A stretch of DNA of 64,000 nucleotides from Nitrosospira sp. Nl5 (GTDB lineage Bacteria > Pseudomonadota > Gammaproteobacteria > Burkholderiales > Nitrosomonadaceae), in the NCBI RefSeq assembly GCF_900102495.1, contig NZ_FMVQ01000003.1, positions 62,001-126,000 of the forward strand, in the 5' to 3' direction. Shown one piece after another: positions 17,849 through 26,858 of the stretch. The position numbers were made by a program, and so were the translations under genes. Under the pieces are notes generated by a model. The model searched no databases. It was not told the DNA's origin and saw nothing but the letters and a program-made list of their open reading frames with translations. How positions within the stretch are numbered: position 1 is the stretch's first letter; the number at the start of each line of letters is the position of its first letter.

Positions 17849-19783
17849 ATGTGTGGGATCGTCGGCCTGTTTGATACTCGCGGAAAAAGGGAAATTGATC
17901 GGCAATTGCTGGAATGCATGAACCAGATCCAGATTCACCGCGGGCCGGATGAGGGAGAGCTATATACGGAACCTGGCGTGGGTTTCGGTCATCGCCGCCT
18001 TTCGATTATGGACGTCTCCAGTGGACAGCAGCCGCTTTTCAACGAAGACGGCAGCGTGGTCGTGGTCTTCAATGGCGAGATCTATAATTTTCAGGAACTC
18101 GCCAAGGAGCTTGTCGCCCTGGGCCATGCCTTTCGCACCCATTGCGATACGGAAGTCATTGTACACGCATGGGAAGAGTGGGGTGAACATTGCGTGGATC
18201 GTTTTCGGGGCATGTTCGCCTTCGGCTTATGGGATCGTAACCGGAAAGTCCTGTTTCTTGCGCGTGATCGGCTCGGTATAAAGCCACTTTACTATAGCTT
18301 GCTTGAAGACGGCACATTCATTTTCGCTTCCGAGCTCAAGGCGCTGCTTGCTCATCCCGGTTTTGTCCGGGATATGGACCCTCATGCCATCGAGGATTAC
18401 TTTGCCTATGGCTATATCCCGGAGCCTAAAACAATATTCAGGCAGGCGTTCAAGCTTTCTCCAGCTCACACACTGAAGCTTCACAGCGGACAAGGCAGTC
18501 CGCAATTGCATCAATACTGGGACGTGCCATTTACTCCGCACCATTCCATCAGCGTGCAAGAGGCTCAGGAAGAATTGATTGTCCGGCTGCGCGAATCGGT
18601 AAAGATCCATCTTATGACCGAGGTGCCCCTGGGTGCTTTCCTGTCCGGTGGGGTGGACTCCAGCGCGGTGGTGGCAATGATGGCTAACCTCATGGGAGAA
18701 CCGGTCAATACCTGTTCTATCTCATTTGGCGATCCCGCCTTCAACGAATCGCAATACGCGCAAAAAGTGGCTGACCGCTACCGCACCCGGCATAACGTAG
18801 GGCAGGTTGATCAAGACGATTTCGATCTTATAGACAAACTGGCTTCTCTATACGACGAACCCTTTGCCGACAGTTCGGCCATGCCCACCTATCGGGTTTG
18901 TGAGCTCGCCAGAGAACGCGTAACCGTGGCGCTGTCGGGGGACGGCGGCGACGAGAACCTTGCTGGATACAGCCGCTATCGTTGGCACCTCAATGAGGAA
19001 CGGATGCGGTCTGTGTTACCGCTTGGGCTTCGGAAGCCCTTGTTCGGGCTGCTGGGAAGCCTATACCCCAAAGCGGATTGGGCGCCAAAGGTATTGCGTG
19101 CCAAATCTACCTTCGAGGCACTTGCCCGTGATTCAATCGAAGGTTACTTTCATAGCGTGTCAATCATGAAGGATGGGATGCGTCAACGTCTGTTCAGTGA
19201 TTCCTTCAATCGCGCTCTGCAGGGATACCAGGCGGTGGAGGTTCTCCGTACCCATGCTGATCAATGCCCTGTACAGGACGCCCTGTCACGCGTGCAATAT
19301 CTGGACATGAAAACCTACCTTGTTGGCGATATCCTTACCAAGGTGGATCGTGCCAGCATGGCCCATGCCCTGGAGGTTCGTGTGCCGCTATTGGATCATA
19401 AGCTGGTCGAGTGGATCTCTGGCCTCCCGGTTTCCTTTAAGCTGCGTGGCCATGAAGGCAAATATATTTTCAAGAAGGCTTTGGAACCTCACCTTCCCAA
19501 TGACGTTCTGTATCGTGACAAGATGGGATTTTCGGTACCGCTAGCGGGATGGTTTCGCGGCCCGCTGCGTCAAAGGGTAAGTGACGCCTTGATGGGTCCG
19601 ATTCTGGCCGAGACGGGGATATTCAATAAAGTTTTCCTGAAGGAGTTAATCGATCAACACCAGTCCGGGCGCCGTGACTATAGCGCTGCATTGTGGTCGT
19701 TGCTGATGTTTGAATCGTTTCTGCGCAATGTGCTGCATATGGAGCAGCCACGCTTGCGCAGGAATGATCTCAAGGTCGCCTAG
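17849..19783 (+). CDS. XrtA system amidotransferase (asparagine synthase-like)
   Basis: Glutamine-dependent amidotransferase related to AsnB, of the type found in XrtA EPS loci (TIGR03108). It probably amidates a sugar acid or another EPS precursor rather than free aspartate. The 644 aa product starts MCGIVGLF, giving the N-terminal nucleophile Cys2 after Met removal. The glutaminase domain runs to about residue 200 (RGPDEGE, GHRRLSIMD). The synthetase domain has the ATP pyrophosphatase motif SGGVDSS at about 267-273, SGDGGDE near 363, and DRASMAHALEVRVPLLD near 505. The RBS is GAGGGAATAAGC ahead of the ATG. Confidence 0.93.
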   Translation: MCGIVGLFDTRGKREIDRQLLECMNQIQIHRGPDEGELYTEPGVGFGHRRLSIMDVSSGQQPLFNEDGSVVVVFNGEIYNFQELAKELVALGHAFRTHCDTEVIVHAWEEWGEHCVDRFRGMFAFGLWDRNRKVLFLARDRLGIKPLYYSLLEDGTFIFASELKALLAHPGFVRDMDPHAIEDYFAYGYIPEPKTIFRQAFKLSPAHTLKLHSGQGSPQLHQYWDVPFTPHHSISVQEAQEELIVRLRESVKIHLMTEVPLGAFLSGGVDSSAVVAMMANLMGEPVNTCSISFGDPAFNESQYAQKVADRYRTRHNVGQVDQDDFDLIDKLASLYDEPFADSSAMPTYRVCELARERVTVALSGDGGDENLAGYSRYRWHLNEERMRSVLPLGLRKPLFGLLGSLYPKADWAPKVLRAKSTFEALARDSIEGYFHSVSIMKDGMRQRLFSDSFNRALQGYQAVEVLRTHADQCPVQDALSRVQYLDMKTYLVGDILTKVDRASMAHALEVRVPLLDHKLVEWISGLPVSFKLRGHEGKYIFKKALEPHLPNDVLYRDKMGFSVPLAGWFRGPLRQRVSDALMGPILAETGIFNKVFLKELIDQHQSGRRDYSAALWSLLMFESFLRNVLHMEQPRLRRNDLKVA

Positions 19784-19921
19784 CCTTCGACCATGCGGGG
19801 CAAACAAGAGTACTTAGGCTTCATTTGTCCCTCATGCAATCGGGGGATTTGATTGTTCCGTCAGGGCTGTCAGGGGTTGTGTTCTTCCCCTAGACTACAA
19901 TAGATTTAGAAGGTGCAATTG

Positions 19922-20884
19922 ATGCTGGATGTATTTCTTACCGTTGACGTAGAGGTTTGGTGTGATGGATGGAACGACATCGACGCCCAATTTCCAAGTG
20001 CCTTTCAACGATACATTTATGGACACACACCGAGAGGCGACTATGGCTTGCCGCATCAATTGCATCAATTGCAGGAGCATGGCCTGACAGCGGTATTCTT
20101 CGTTGAACCGCTCTTCTCGACCAGGTTTGGGCTGCAGCCCTTAGCGGAAATCGTTAGCCTTATTCAAGAACGGGGCCATGAAATACAACTTCACTTGCAT
20201 ACTGAATGGGTGGATGAGTCCATCGAACCCTTGCTCGACAATATCACCGGCAAAAAACAATTCCTGCGTTACTTTTCTCTACCGGAACAAACGATCCTGA
20301 TTGAAGCAGGCGCGAAGTTAATTGAATCGGCCGGAGGACAAAGCGTAAATGCCTTCCGTGCCGGCAGCTTCGGCTTCAACAGGGATACGCTTCGGGCACT
20401 CGCGGCGAATCGCATCGCTTTCGACAGCAGCTACAATGCTACGATGTTTGGGCTTGATAGCGGCGTCAGCCCGGAAGTTCCACTTGTAGAACCCATTGAA
20501 TGCGAAGGCGTTTACGAGTACCCCATGACAGTTTTTCATAGTGGTACCCGTTCGTTGCGGCATGCACAGGTAACCGCCTGCTCGCATCGGGAGATGGAAG
20601 GCCTACTCTGGCAAGCGCTGCAATCCGGACGTAAAGCCTTCGTTATTCTGTCCCACAGTTTCGAGTTACTCAATGGCAGCATGAATCGGCCGGATGATAT
20701 TGTGGTAGCACGCTTTCGCAATCTCTGCTCTTTCCTGGATCGCCATCGGGATTGCTTTCAAGTTCGGGGGTTTCACGGCTTGACTCCCGATCTGGCACCC
20801 TCGCAGCCTCTTCCGCTGACCTCGCCGGTATGGAAAACAGGACTCAGGATACTGGAACAAGGCATACGGCGGGGGTTTCGTTGA
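19922..20884 (+). CDS. Polysaccharide deacetylase-fold protein of the EPS accessory module
   Basis: Probable CE4-type (NodB-like) hydrolase of unknown glycan substrate. The start ATG 19922 has AGAAGG 8 bases upstream; a GTG at 19913 is in the same frame but worse placed. The 320 aa product shows the metal/catalytic blocks FLTVDVEVWCDGW (near residue 4), GHEIQLHLHTEWVDE (near 82), NAFRAGSFGFN (near 143) and FVILSHSFELLNG (near 242). It resembles the first deacetylase of the locus only at motif level and lacks that one's DUF3473 tail. It has no signal peptide, and the 3' end overlaps the following GNAT-like gene by four bases if the TTG start is used. Confidence 0.8.
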   Translation: MLDVFLTVDVEVWCDGWNDIDAQFPSAFQRYIYGHTPRGDYGLPHQLHQLQEHGLTAVFFVEPLFSTRFGLQPLAEIVSLIQERGHEIQLHLHTEWVDESIEPLLDNITGKKQFLRYFSLPEQTILIEAGAKLIESAGGQSVNAFRAGSFGFNRDTLRALAANRIAFDSSYNATMFGLDSGVSPEVPLVEPIECEGVYEYPMTVFHSGTRSLRHAQVTACSHREMEGLLWQALQSGRKAFVILSHSFELLNGSMNRPDDIVVARFRNLCSFLDRHRDCFQVRGFHGLTPDLAPSQPLPLTSPVWKTGLRILEQGIRRGFR

Positions 20885-21822
20885 CCCTATCCTGGCAATA
20901 TCGCCAAGTCCCAATGAAACTTCAGCTGGGTGATAAGACTCTGCTTGCGACGGATATATGGCTACAAGTCCGGGAGGTGGGATTCGATGATGAAACCCCG
21001 GCAGTGGCAGAGCCGGTACCCCCGGCCGATTCCCTTCAAGCCGGCAGCCAGGGCTTTTTGATTCGATCGCTGCGCATTACCAGTAACCAGCCTGTGTTTA
21101 GCAGGCGGCATGGCTACCTCTGCTATGTGCCCTCCCAGTATCCGCGTTACTACATTGACATGCGTATGACGTGGTCAGAGTACAGGAGTAAGTTTTCCGC
21201 CAAGACACGTTCAACTCTCAATCGCAAGATCAGAAAATACGCGGAGTATTGCGGTGGTGATACTCCATGGAAGGTTTACAAGACTGCAGGGGAAATGACG
21301 GAGTTCCATCAATTGGCTCGCGCTGTTTCCAAAATTACCTATCAGGAAAGACTTCTTGACGCCGGTATGCCTGATTCGGAGGAGTTTTTGCATGAAATGG
21401 AACGACTCGCGCAACAGGGACGTGTCCGCGGATTCATTCTTTTCCATCAGAATCAACCGGTCTCTTATCTCTACTGCCCTGTGGTCAATGGAATATTGAT
21501 CTATGCGTTCCTTGGGTATGACCCTCGCTACATGAATTTTTCGGTCGGCACGATTCTTCAATGGCTCGCCCTGGAATATTTGTTCGAGGAACGTTCATTT
21601 CGTTTTTTTGATTTTACCGAAGGGCAGTCGGAGCATAAAAAGCTATTTGCAACGCACAACGTTCAATGCGCCAATGTTTTCTTTCTGCGCAGCACTTCGC
21701 GCAACTTTTTCCTTGTGCATAGCCAAAGGGGCATTGACCGCCTTAGTCACCTTGTTGGCGAGAAGCTGGATCAGCTCGGCATGAAGGCGGCAGTGAGAAG
21801 GCTGATGCGGTTCGGCAAATGA
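20881..21822 (+). CDS. GNAT/FemAB-like acyltransferase of the EPS accessory module
   Basis: Acetyl/acyltransferase-like protein of the CelD/BcsL type often seen in EPS clusters; substrate unknown. The start is uncertain: TTG 20881 overlaps the upstream stop as TTGA and follows a GGGGG run, whereas ATG 20914 has no clear RBS. The long frame upstream of these is a shadow of the deacetylase gene. The product is about 313 aa. The core reads YYIDMRMTWSEYRSKFSAK (near residue 94), LNRKIRKYAEY (115), GRVRGFILFHQNQPVSYLY (about 180), GYDPRYMNFSVGTILQW (about 212) and FRFFDFTEGQSEHKKLF (about 241), the pattern of the GNAT_acetyltransf_6 fold. Coupled to the deacetylase-fold gene. Confidence 0.8.
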   Translation: MTLSWQYRQVPMKLQLGDKTLLATDIWLQVREVGFDDETPAVAEPVPPADSLQAGSQGFLIRSLRITSNQPVFSRRHGYLCYVPSQYPRYYIDMRMTWSEYRSKFSAKTRSTLNRKIRKYAEYCGGDTPWKVYKTAGEMTEFHQLARAVSKITYQERLLDAGMPDSEEFLHEMERLAQQGRVRGFILFHQNQPVSYLYCPVVNGILIYAFLGYDPRYMNFSVGTILQWLALEYLFEERSFRFFDFTEGQSEHKKLFATHNVQCANVFFLRSTSRNFFLVHSQRGIDRLSHLVGEKLDQLGMKAAVRRLMRFGK

Positions 21823-21970
21823 TGTTTTTATACACACGGCAAATTTCATCAAGCGTCTGGCTCGGCCCGGTTTAATCAGACAGTGATGACTTATCGGCAG
21901 CGGTATTCTTGTTTATTGTCATATACGTGTTAAATTGACCGAGTCTCTAACGAGCAATATTTCCTGGATT

Positions 21971-22666
21971 ATGCAAATTAAACAAATCGCGAAGCGTTTG
22001 GTAGATGCCGCATGGGTGGCTCGAGTCATTGAAGTGCTGGATCGTCGATCAGACAATCGCACGACCGAACTTGGAATGTTGAGCCAGGCTTTCGAGTTCG
22101 CAAAGATCAACGATGTGCCCGGAGATTACTTCGAGTTTGGCTTATGGCGAGGGAAGACCTTCGGCTATGCATACCGGATGAAACGGCGCTATGGCCGCGA
22201 TAACATGAAGCTGTGGGGTTTTGACTCATTTCAGGGATTACCCGCTACGGAAAAGCATCCCGACAATATCTGGTATGAAGGACAGTTTGCCTGTACCCGA
22301 CCGGAATTCGAAAAGATCATGGGATCCCGCGGAATTCAGCGGTCTGAGTATGAACTGATCCAGGGCTTTTACAGCGACAGTCTGAATGATAATGCGCATC
22401 GGCGGTTATCCGGTCGCAAGGCCGCGGTCATCTATGTTGATTGCGATCTATATGAATCAACTATTCAAGTACTTAACTTCATCGAACCATATATTGTAAA
22501 CGGTTCCATTATCTGCTTCGACGATTTCTACAATTACAAAGGTGATCCCGCACAGGGCGAGCAGAAAGCGCTGGCGGAATTTCTGCAGCAGCGGCCACTG
22601 CTGCATTTTATCCCCTACCTTGACTACGCTCCCCTTGGAAAATCGTTCATCTGTAGGCTAAAATAA
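21971..22666 (+). CDS. TylF/MycF-type O-methyltransferase
   Basis: S-adenosylmethionine-dependent, metal-requiring O-methyltransferase of the macrocin O-methyltransferase family, whose known members methylate sugar hydroxyls. The ATG at 21971 gives 231 aa; a TTG at 21935 would add 12 residues, and neither has a strong RBS. The SAM-binding region has GDYFEFGLWRGKTFGYA (near residue 50) and LWGFDSFQGLP (near 81). Metal-ligand blocks are VIYVDCDLYESTIQVL (near 154) and SIICFDDFYNYKGD (near 180), followed by GEQKALAEFL. A methylated EPS sugar is a reasonable inference from position. A 112-base gap upstream leaves room for a separate promoter, but none could be placed. Confidence 0.85.
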   Translation: MQIKQIAKRLVDAAWVARVIEVLDRRSDNRTTELGMLSQAFEFAKINDVPGDYFEFGLWRGKTFGYAYRMKRRYGRDNMKLWGFDSFQGLPATEKHPDNIWYEGQFACTRPEFEKIMGSRGIQRSEYELIQGFYSDSLNDNAHRRLSGRKAAVIYVDCDLYESTIQVLNFIEPYIVNGSIICFDDFYNYKGDPAQGEQKALAEFLQQRPLLHFIPYLDYAPLGKSFICRLK

Positions 22667-22720
22667 AAATGAAATTTGATATTTCAGTGGAGCGTCGTAG
22701 AAAGACAATAGCGGTGAGTG

Positions 22721-24583
22721 ATGTTTGAATTCGATAAGTATGAAATGCATTTGCATGCGGATCGGAATCTTGCTCCGCAACAACCTTATAAGCCCGTTCA
22801 AGGCGTTGCGAAGATGTCCTTGCTTATGTGGGGTGAGCACTGTGTGGAGTGCGCCGCCCCGGGCTGTTTCGCAACCTGCGATCTTTACCAGAGCAGACCC
22901 GATCGCCGTTGTCGGCGTTTAACCTATGGCATGTATCGTAATCGCCGCTTTCCGTCTGCTCGCGGCTACGGGGCGGAGGTCAAATTCAAGAAATGGGGCA
23001 AGATCGAGGCTCGCGGCAATACTCTGATGCTACCCGCCGGGGCGGCCCTGCTGGCCGAACGCGTGATCAGCCTGATTGCACCACTCGCGAACACCACGGG
23101 AGAATTGATGTATCGGCTGACACGCGACATTCGCTGGTCGTATTTTGAGCACGCGATTCTCGAGCGTTTTGCCCGCTGGCTGCACCAAAAAAGTCGCACC
23201 GAATCCAAGCCGGATTTGTTCCTGCTCGAAGTTTACAATCCGACCGATGCGCCGATACGAATGCAGTTGAACATGGCAATCGCGGGCGGAGCGGTCAGTA
23301 AGCAGACACAGTTCGTTCAGCTTCCTCCACCGTTTCGCGCATCCGTCATGCTCTCCCCGGGATATTCACGTCATGAATTCGGGCATGAGCAATTTTCCGC
23401 CATTACGGGATGCGGCCACCCGTTCGACATCGCTATTATTCCGGATGGCGAGAATGCCTCGCGGGTCGTTTTCCTCACTGCCGATTTTGTCGTTCACCGC
23501 AATGCTGAAAGCAAGCTGAGCTCAAGCTCTCCAAAGATAAAGTGTGTGGTGTGGGATCTCGACAATACAATGTGGAACGGCATACTGCTTGAAAATGAGA
23601 CAGTGGCCTTACGGCCGGAGGTATTTGAGTTACTGCGTGCCTTTGATGAACGAGGGATTTTACTCAGCATCGCAAGCAAGAACGACGAGGCAAGCGCGTG
23701 GCGACGCCTTGAAGAGCTGGGCATCGCGGATTATTTCTTGTATCCTCAGATCAACTGGCTCCCCAAGAGCGAAAATATCAAGATCATAGCCGAGCAGCTC
23801 AACATTGGGCTGGATACCTTCGCTTTCGTCGACGATAATCCCTTCGAACTGGAAGAAGTGTCACGGGTACTCGGAGGAGTCGCGTGCATAAACGCGGCTG
23901 ATATTGATGGACTGCTTTCGAATCCCCGTTATCAGGGAACCAGTAGCGGCGAAGCGAAAAAACGCAGCCAGTTCTATCGAGAAGAATTCGTGCGCAAGAA
24001 AAGTGCAGCCAAATTCGGTTCAGATTACCTTGGCTTCCTCGCCACTTGCGATATAAAGCTGTACGTTGACGCTTATGCGGCCGACGATCTGGATCGTGTT
24101 TCCGAGCTCGTCCAGAGAACCAATCAATTGAATTTCTCCGGGCGCAAGTACGCCAGGAACGAGATATTGCCAATTCTCGCCGACGATGAAGTCAAAAAAT
24201 ACGTTCTTCGGTGTACCGACAATTTCGGCTCCTACGGCGCAGTCGGATTTGCTATTGTGCGATTTGTGGAGCACGAGATACGCATTGAGGATTTCATGCT
24301 TTCTTGCCGTGTGCAGGGAAGGTTTATCGAACAGGCATTCTTCAGCTATTTGGTATCCTCCGAAAGCGGTGAGAAGCCGGAAAGCTTATGGGTCAACTTT
24401 GAGCCGACCTCACGCAATGTTCCGGCCCAGCAAGTGCTCGAAAGCCTGCGCTTCGGACCATGCTTACCAAGTAAGGGTTTGAGTCTCGATCTCAATGTTC
24501 ATTCTCTCGATTGCACGTTCATCTCTGTAGCGTCCTCCTCCGCTAGTCAAGGCGACCCAAGCGCCATCCAGGCAACTCGTTAA
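22721..24583 (+). CDS. FkbH-like HAD-IIIC phosphatase/acyltransferase with cysteine-rich N-terminus
   Basis: FkbH-like proteins dephosphorylate 1,3-bisphosphoglycerate and load a glyceryl group on a carrier protein. The ATG at 22721 follows GGTGAG; the product is 620 aa. An N-terminal segment not typical of FkbH holds a cysteine cluster C41-x2-C44-x4-C49-x3-C53-x10-C64, followed by FKKWGKIEARGN and a domain of about 200 residues that I do not recognise. The HAD domain starts near 273, with nucleophile Asp279 and acid Asp281 in VVWDLDNTMWNG, ASKND near 316 and FVDDNPFELEEV near 368. The GNAT-like C-terminal domain has VQRTNQLNFSGRKY (near 460) and FMLSCRVQGRFIEQAF (near 525). No acyl-carrier protein is encoded nearby. 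Last gene before the 24585 hairpin. Confidence 0.85.
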   Translation: MFEFDKYEMHLHADRNLAPQQPYKPVQGVAKMSLLMWGEHCVECAAPGCFATCDLYQSRPDRRCRRLTYGMYRNRRFPSARGYGAEVKFKKWGKIEARGNTLMLPAGAALLAERVISLIAPLANTTGELMYRLTRDIRWSYFEHAILERFARWLHQKSRTESKPDLFLLEVYNPTDAPIRMQLNMAIAGGAVSKQTQFVQLPPPFRASVMLSPGYSRHEFGHEQFSAITGCGHPFDIAIIPDGENASRVVFLTADFVVHRNAESKLSSSSPKIKCVVWDLDNTMWNGILLENETVALRPEVFELLRAFDERGILLSIASKNDEASAWRRLEELGIADYFLYPQINWLPKSENIKIIAEQLNIGLDTFAFVDDNPFELEEVSRVLGGVACINAADIDGLLSNPRYQGTSSGEAKKRSQFYREEFVRKKSAAKFGSDYLGFLATCDIKLYVDAYAADDLDRVSELVQRTNQLNFSGRKYARNEILPILADDEVKKYVLRCTDNFGSYGAVGFAIVRFVEHEIRIEDFMLSCRVQGRFIEQAFFSYLVSSESGEKPESLWVNFEPTSRNVPAQQVLESLRFGPCLPSKGLSLDLNVHSLDCTFISVASSSASQGDPSAIQATR

Positions 24584-24584
24584 A

Positions 24585-24612
24585 CCTGAATCCGTCAGCT
24601 GCTGGATTCAGG
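24585..24612. terminator. Hairpin between convergent transcription units
   Basis: CCTGAATCC (24585-24593) pairs exactly with GGATTCAGG (24604-24612) across a 10-base loop, two bases after the stop of the FkbH-like gene. A weak AT tail (GTTAAATTCTT) follows on the plus side. It lies just beyond the end of the minus-strand membrane-protein remnant, so it may serve both directions. The T tract is poor. Confidence 0.55.
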
Positions 24613-24632
24613 GTTAAATTCTTCAGCACTTA

Positions 24633-25597
24633 CTATTCGTCTGTAGGTGATCGCAAACGCTGGCCAATATGCCTGCCGGGCTGGGGCGATGCTGGCATGA
24701 CCCGACGCCACAGCGGATATTGCACCATTATCATGGCCGCGATAAAAAGGCCATATAACGCGGTGTATCGGACTATCAACTCATCCGGTTTGGTCAGATG
24801 AGAACGATCGCTACTCAGTAAGAACTGCAATGCGAAAACGCTTGGCCATACTTGACGATTACTTGCTCCGCGCCGAAATAAAGCACCAGGTAGGCCAGAA
24901 AGCCAGACCCAAGCATCCACGCGGCTGTCCTTACCTGACATGCTGCCCTGGAATCAGCGCCAGCGCACCCTTCGCGCCCCAGAATGCCACGACTGTCATA
25001 GCCACGCCGATCAGCAAAAATGCGACTACGCTACCATTCCCGGCAATGAGCTCGACCAGATTATCCGTGGCGGCTGCCACTACCACGATGTAGTATGAGA
25101 TCGGGATAAGCAGGCGGGCGCCCACTAGCCATCCCAATAGCGCTGACTTGGCACCAGGAAGAGTGTACCACCCGGCAATGAGCCACCAGCCGTTGCCGCG
25201 ATGCTTCAGAAGCTGAACAATGCCAGAAAGCGGCCGAGTGATTCCCATTCCCATGGCCAGGCCAGTGCAGTACAGGCGATCCAAGGATGTCATGGATGCT
25301 TTCGCCTGGCACTGAGGGCCACAGCAGCAACCATGCAATCAGCCCATGCAGCAATACCAATGGTGGGAAGCTGAGCAGATATAGCTCACCTGCCAGCCAT
25401 TGTGCAATCAGTATTGGAAAACCTATTCCCCAATACACCAGGTCGGCAAGCAATACCAGCGATCGAAGGGGATGGCCATCGTAAACCAGTTCGCGAATGT
25501 TATAGGGTGTCAAAGGTGACTGCGTAATCAACCAGCCCATCGCCACACATACCGCAATTCCAGCCGTTATCAAACCAAGCGCGTGTTTTCCGCTCAT
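24633..25597 (-). pseudogene. Frameshifted multi-pass membrane protein (three apparent frameshifts)
   Basis: Remnant of a hydrophobic protein of roughly 320 aa, not assignable to a named family. It starts at ATG 25597, overlapping the VanZ stop as ATGA. The first part reads MSGKHALGLITAG through LVYWGIGFPILIAQW to PSVPGESIHDILG. Near 25280 the sensible reading moves to another frame (LYCTGLAMGMGITRPLSG ... FWGAKGALALIPGQHVR) and hits a stop at 24931. Just after it, TAAWMLGSGFLAYLVLYFG continues in a third stretch, shifted again near 24845 into QFLLSSDRSHLTKPDELIV ... QYPLWRRVMPASPQPG, ending at 24633. Removing five bases (TAAGG) at the 24931 stop would rejoin two parts. Either a true pseudogene or a poorly sequenced stretch. 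Confidence 0.75.
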
Positions 25598-26772
25598 CTC
25601 TGAGTGGATCTCAACGGGGCAGGCTGCCGCTGCGACGCTGATGTTCCGACTTCTCGCCTGTCTGCCGCCCCGAAGCTTTGCGTTACAGACAATACCCAGC
25701 CAACCAGCAATAACAAAATGGGTTCTGTCACATCTGCTGTGCGGCCAAGTAAACCCATCTGCACTAGCTCGATCAAACATGTCCATATAGTCAATCCCAC
25801 CATCGCGTTCCCGATACCCATTCCTGTTTTTTGCGCAAGCCATAGCAGGGCGGTATAAATAAATAGCGACTGGACTAGTCCCCGAACACCGGTTTCCATT
25901 GACCCCTGGAGCATGGTTTGGAAAGGGATGCCATTGAAGGCCCCCCCCGAAACGGGAGAAAACGGCATTATTGCCGTGATAGACCACGCAGCGAATAGCA
26001 ACCAGAATGCTGACGCAAATATTTTCGTGTTACCGAGGGGCAGCATAACCAGAAATCCTATATAACCTGTCAGGACGCCTGTAAGAATCGACGCATTCAA
26101 TGTTAAGTTCACAATAGCAAGCTTTCCCGCCATCACCAGGACGACTGCGCCCAACAGCCACCAACCCGGCCGCTGTCTCAGCGCCACGAAAGCGCTGCCC
26201 GCAATGATCACTCCAGTTGCATGCATCATCGCCGTCGGAAACGACAAGGTATAGTCCAGAAAAAGCGGCTTTAGCGCATCCTTGAATTTTTGCCAATCCA
26301 GGGTTGGTACGAGGGGCAATAGCTCGGTGAGCAGCCACAATACCAATATCGATTGGGCTGCAAGCGAAGCGGAATCGAATGCGCGCACCCTTCCAGATGT
26401 ACGCTTTCCTATTAAATGCGCCGTCGCCATACCTAGCATCATGCCCGCCATATTCCACATGACATCCGCCAGTGCTGGGGAGCGGGAGGGCAGCCAAACC
26501 TGGGCTAGCTGAAGGACGAATGAGAAAGCGAGCGCTAGAAGAAGTAACCAGGCGACGCGAATCGTTACACTCGGGCTGGGTGAGGCAAATAATATACCCA
26601 CTATTCCGAGTGGGAAGAAAAGCGCCAAATTACCCAGCAGATCTCCCCGGGAAGTGAACAAACGCCAATCGGTAAGGAATTCCTTTGTGGCACCTGCGCC
26701 AGGGGTGGCAAAGTCGCCAGGGTATAGCGACCCATAAGCAATCAGTATTGCGATAACTGATAGAACGCGCAT
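25594..26772 (-). CDS. VanZ family membrane protein
   Basis: Multi-pass inner-membrane protein with an N-terminal VanZ-like domain, a frequent companion of XrtA EPS loci; molecular role unknown. The ATG at 26772 gives 392 aa. The N-terminal part has AILIAYGSLYPGDFATP (residues about 8-24) and GDLLGNLALFFPLGIVGIL (about 44-62), with LQLAQVWLPSRSPALADVMWNMAGMMLG near 90-117; these are the VanZ signature blocks. Several more hydrophobic segments follow to about residue 370, so the C-terminal two thirds is an added membrane region. It lies 86 bases downstream of the beta-helix gene and overlaps the broken membrane-protein gene by four bases. It is the only intact member of this minus-strand group. 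Confidence 0.85.
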   Translation of the reverse strand: MRVLSVIAILIAYGSLYPGDFATPGAGATKEFLTDWRLFTSRGDLLGNLALFFPLGIVGILFASPSPSVTIRVAWLLLLALAFSFVLQLAQVWLPSRSPALADVMWNMAGMMLGMATAHLIGKRTSGRVRAFDSASLAAQSILVLWLLTELLPLVPTLDWQKFKDALKPLFLDYTLSFPTAMMHATGVIIAGSAFVALRQRPGWWLLGAVVLVMAGKLAIVNLTLNASILTGVLTGYIGFLVMLPLGNTKIFASAFWLLFAAWSITAIMPFSPVSGGAFNGIPFQTMLQGSMETGVRGLVQSLFIYTALLWLAQKTGMGIGNAMVGLTIWTCLIELVQMGLLGRTADVTEPILLLLVGWVLSVTQSFGAADRREVGTSASQRQPAPLRSTQR

Positions 26773-26858
26773 TTTTCTATCGAATATCTTTGGTTAAAGA
26801 AAGAATGTTGGATGTGACGACATTATTGGGGGACTGGTTTAATTTCCAGTGCTGGCAG

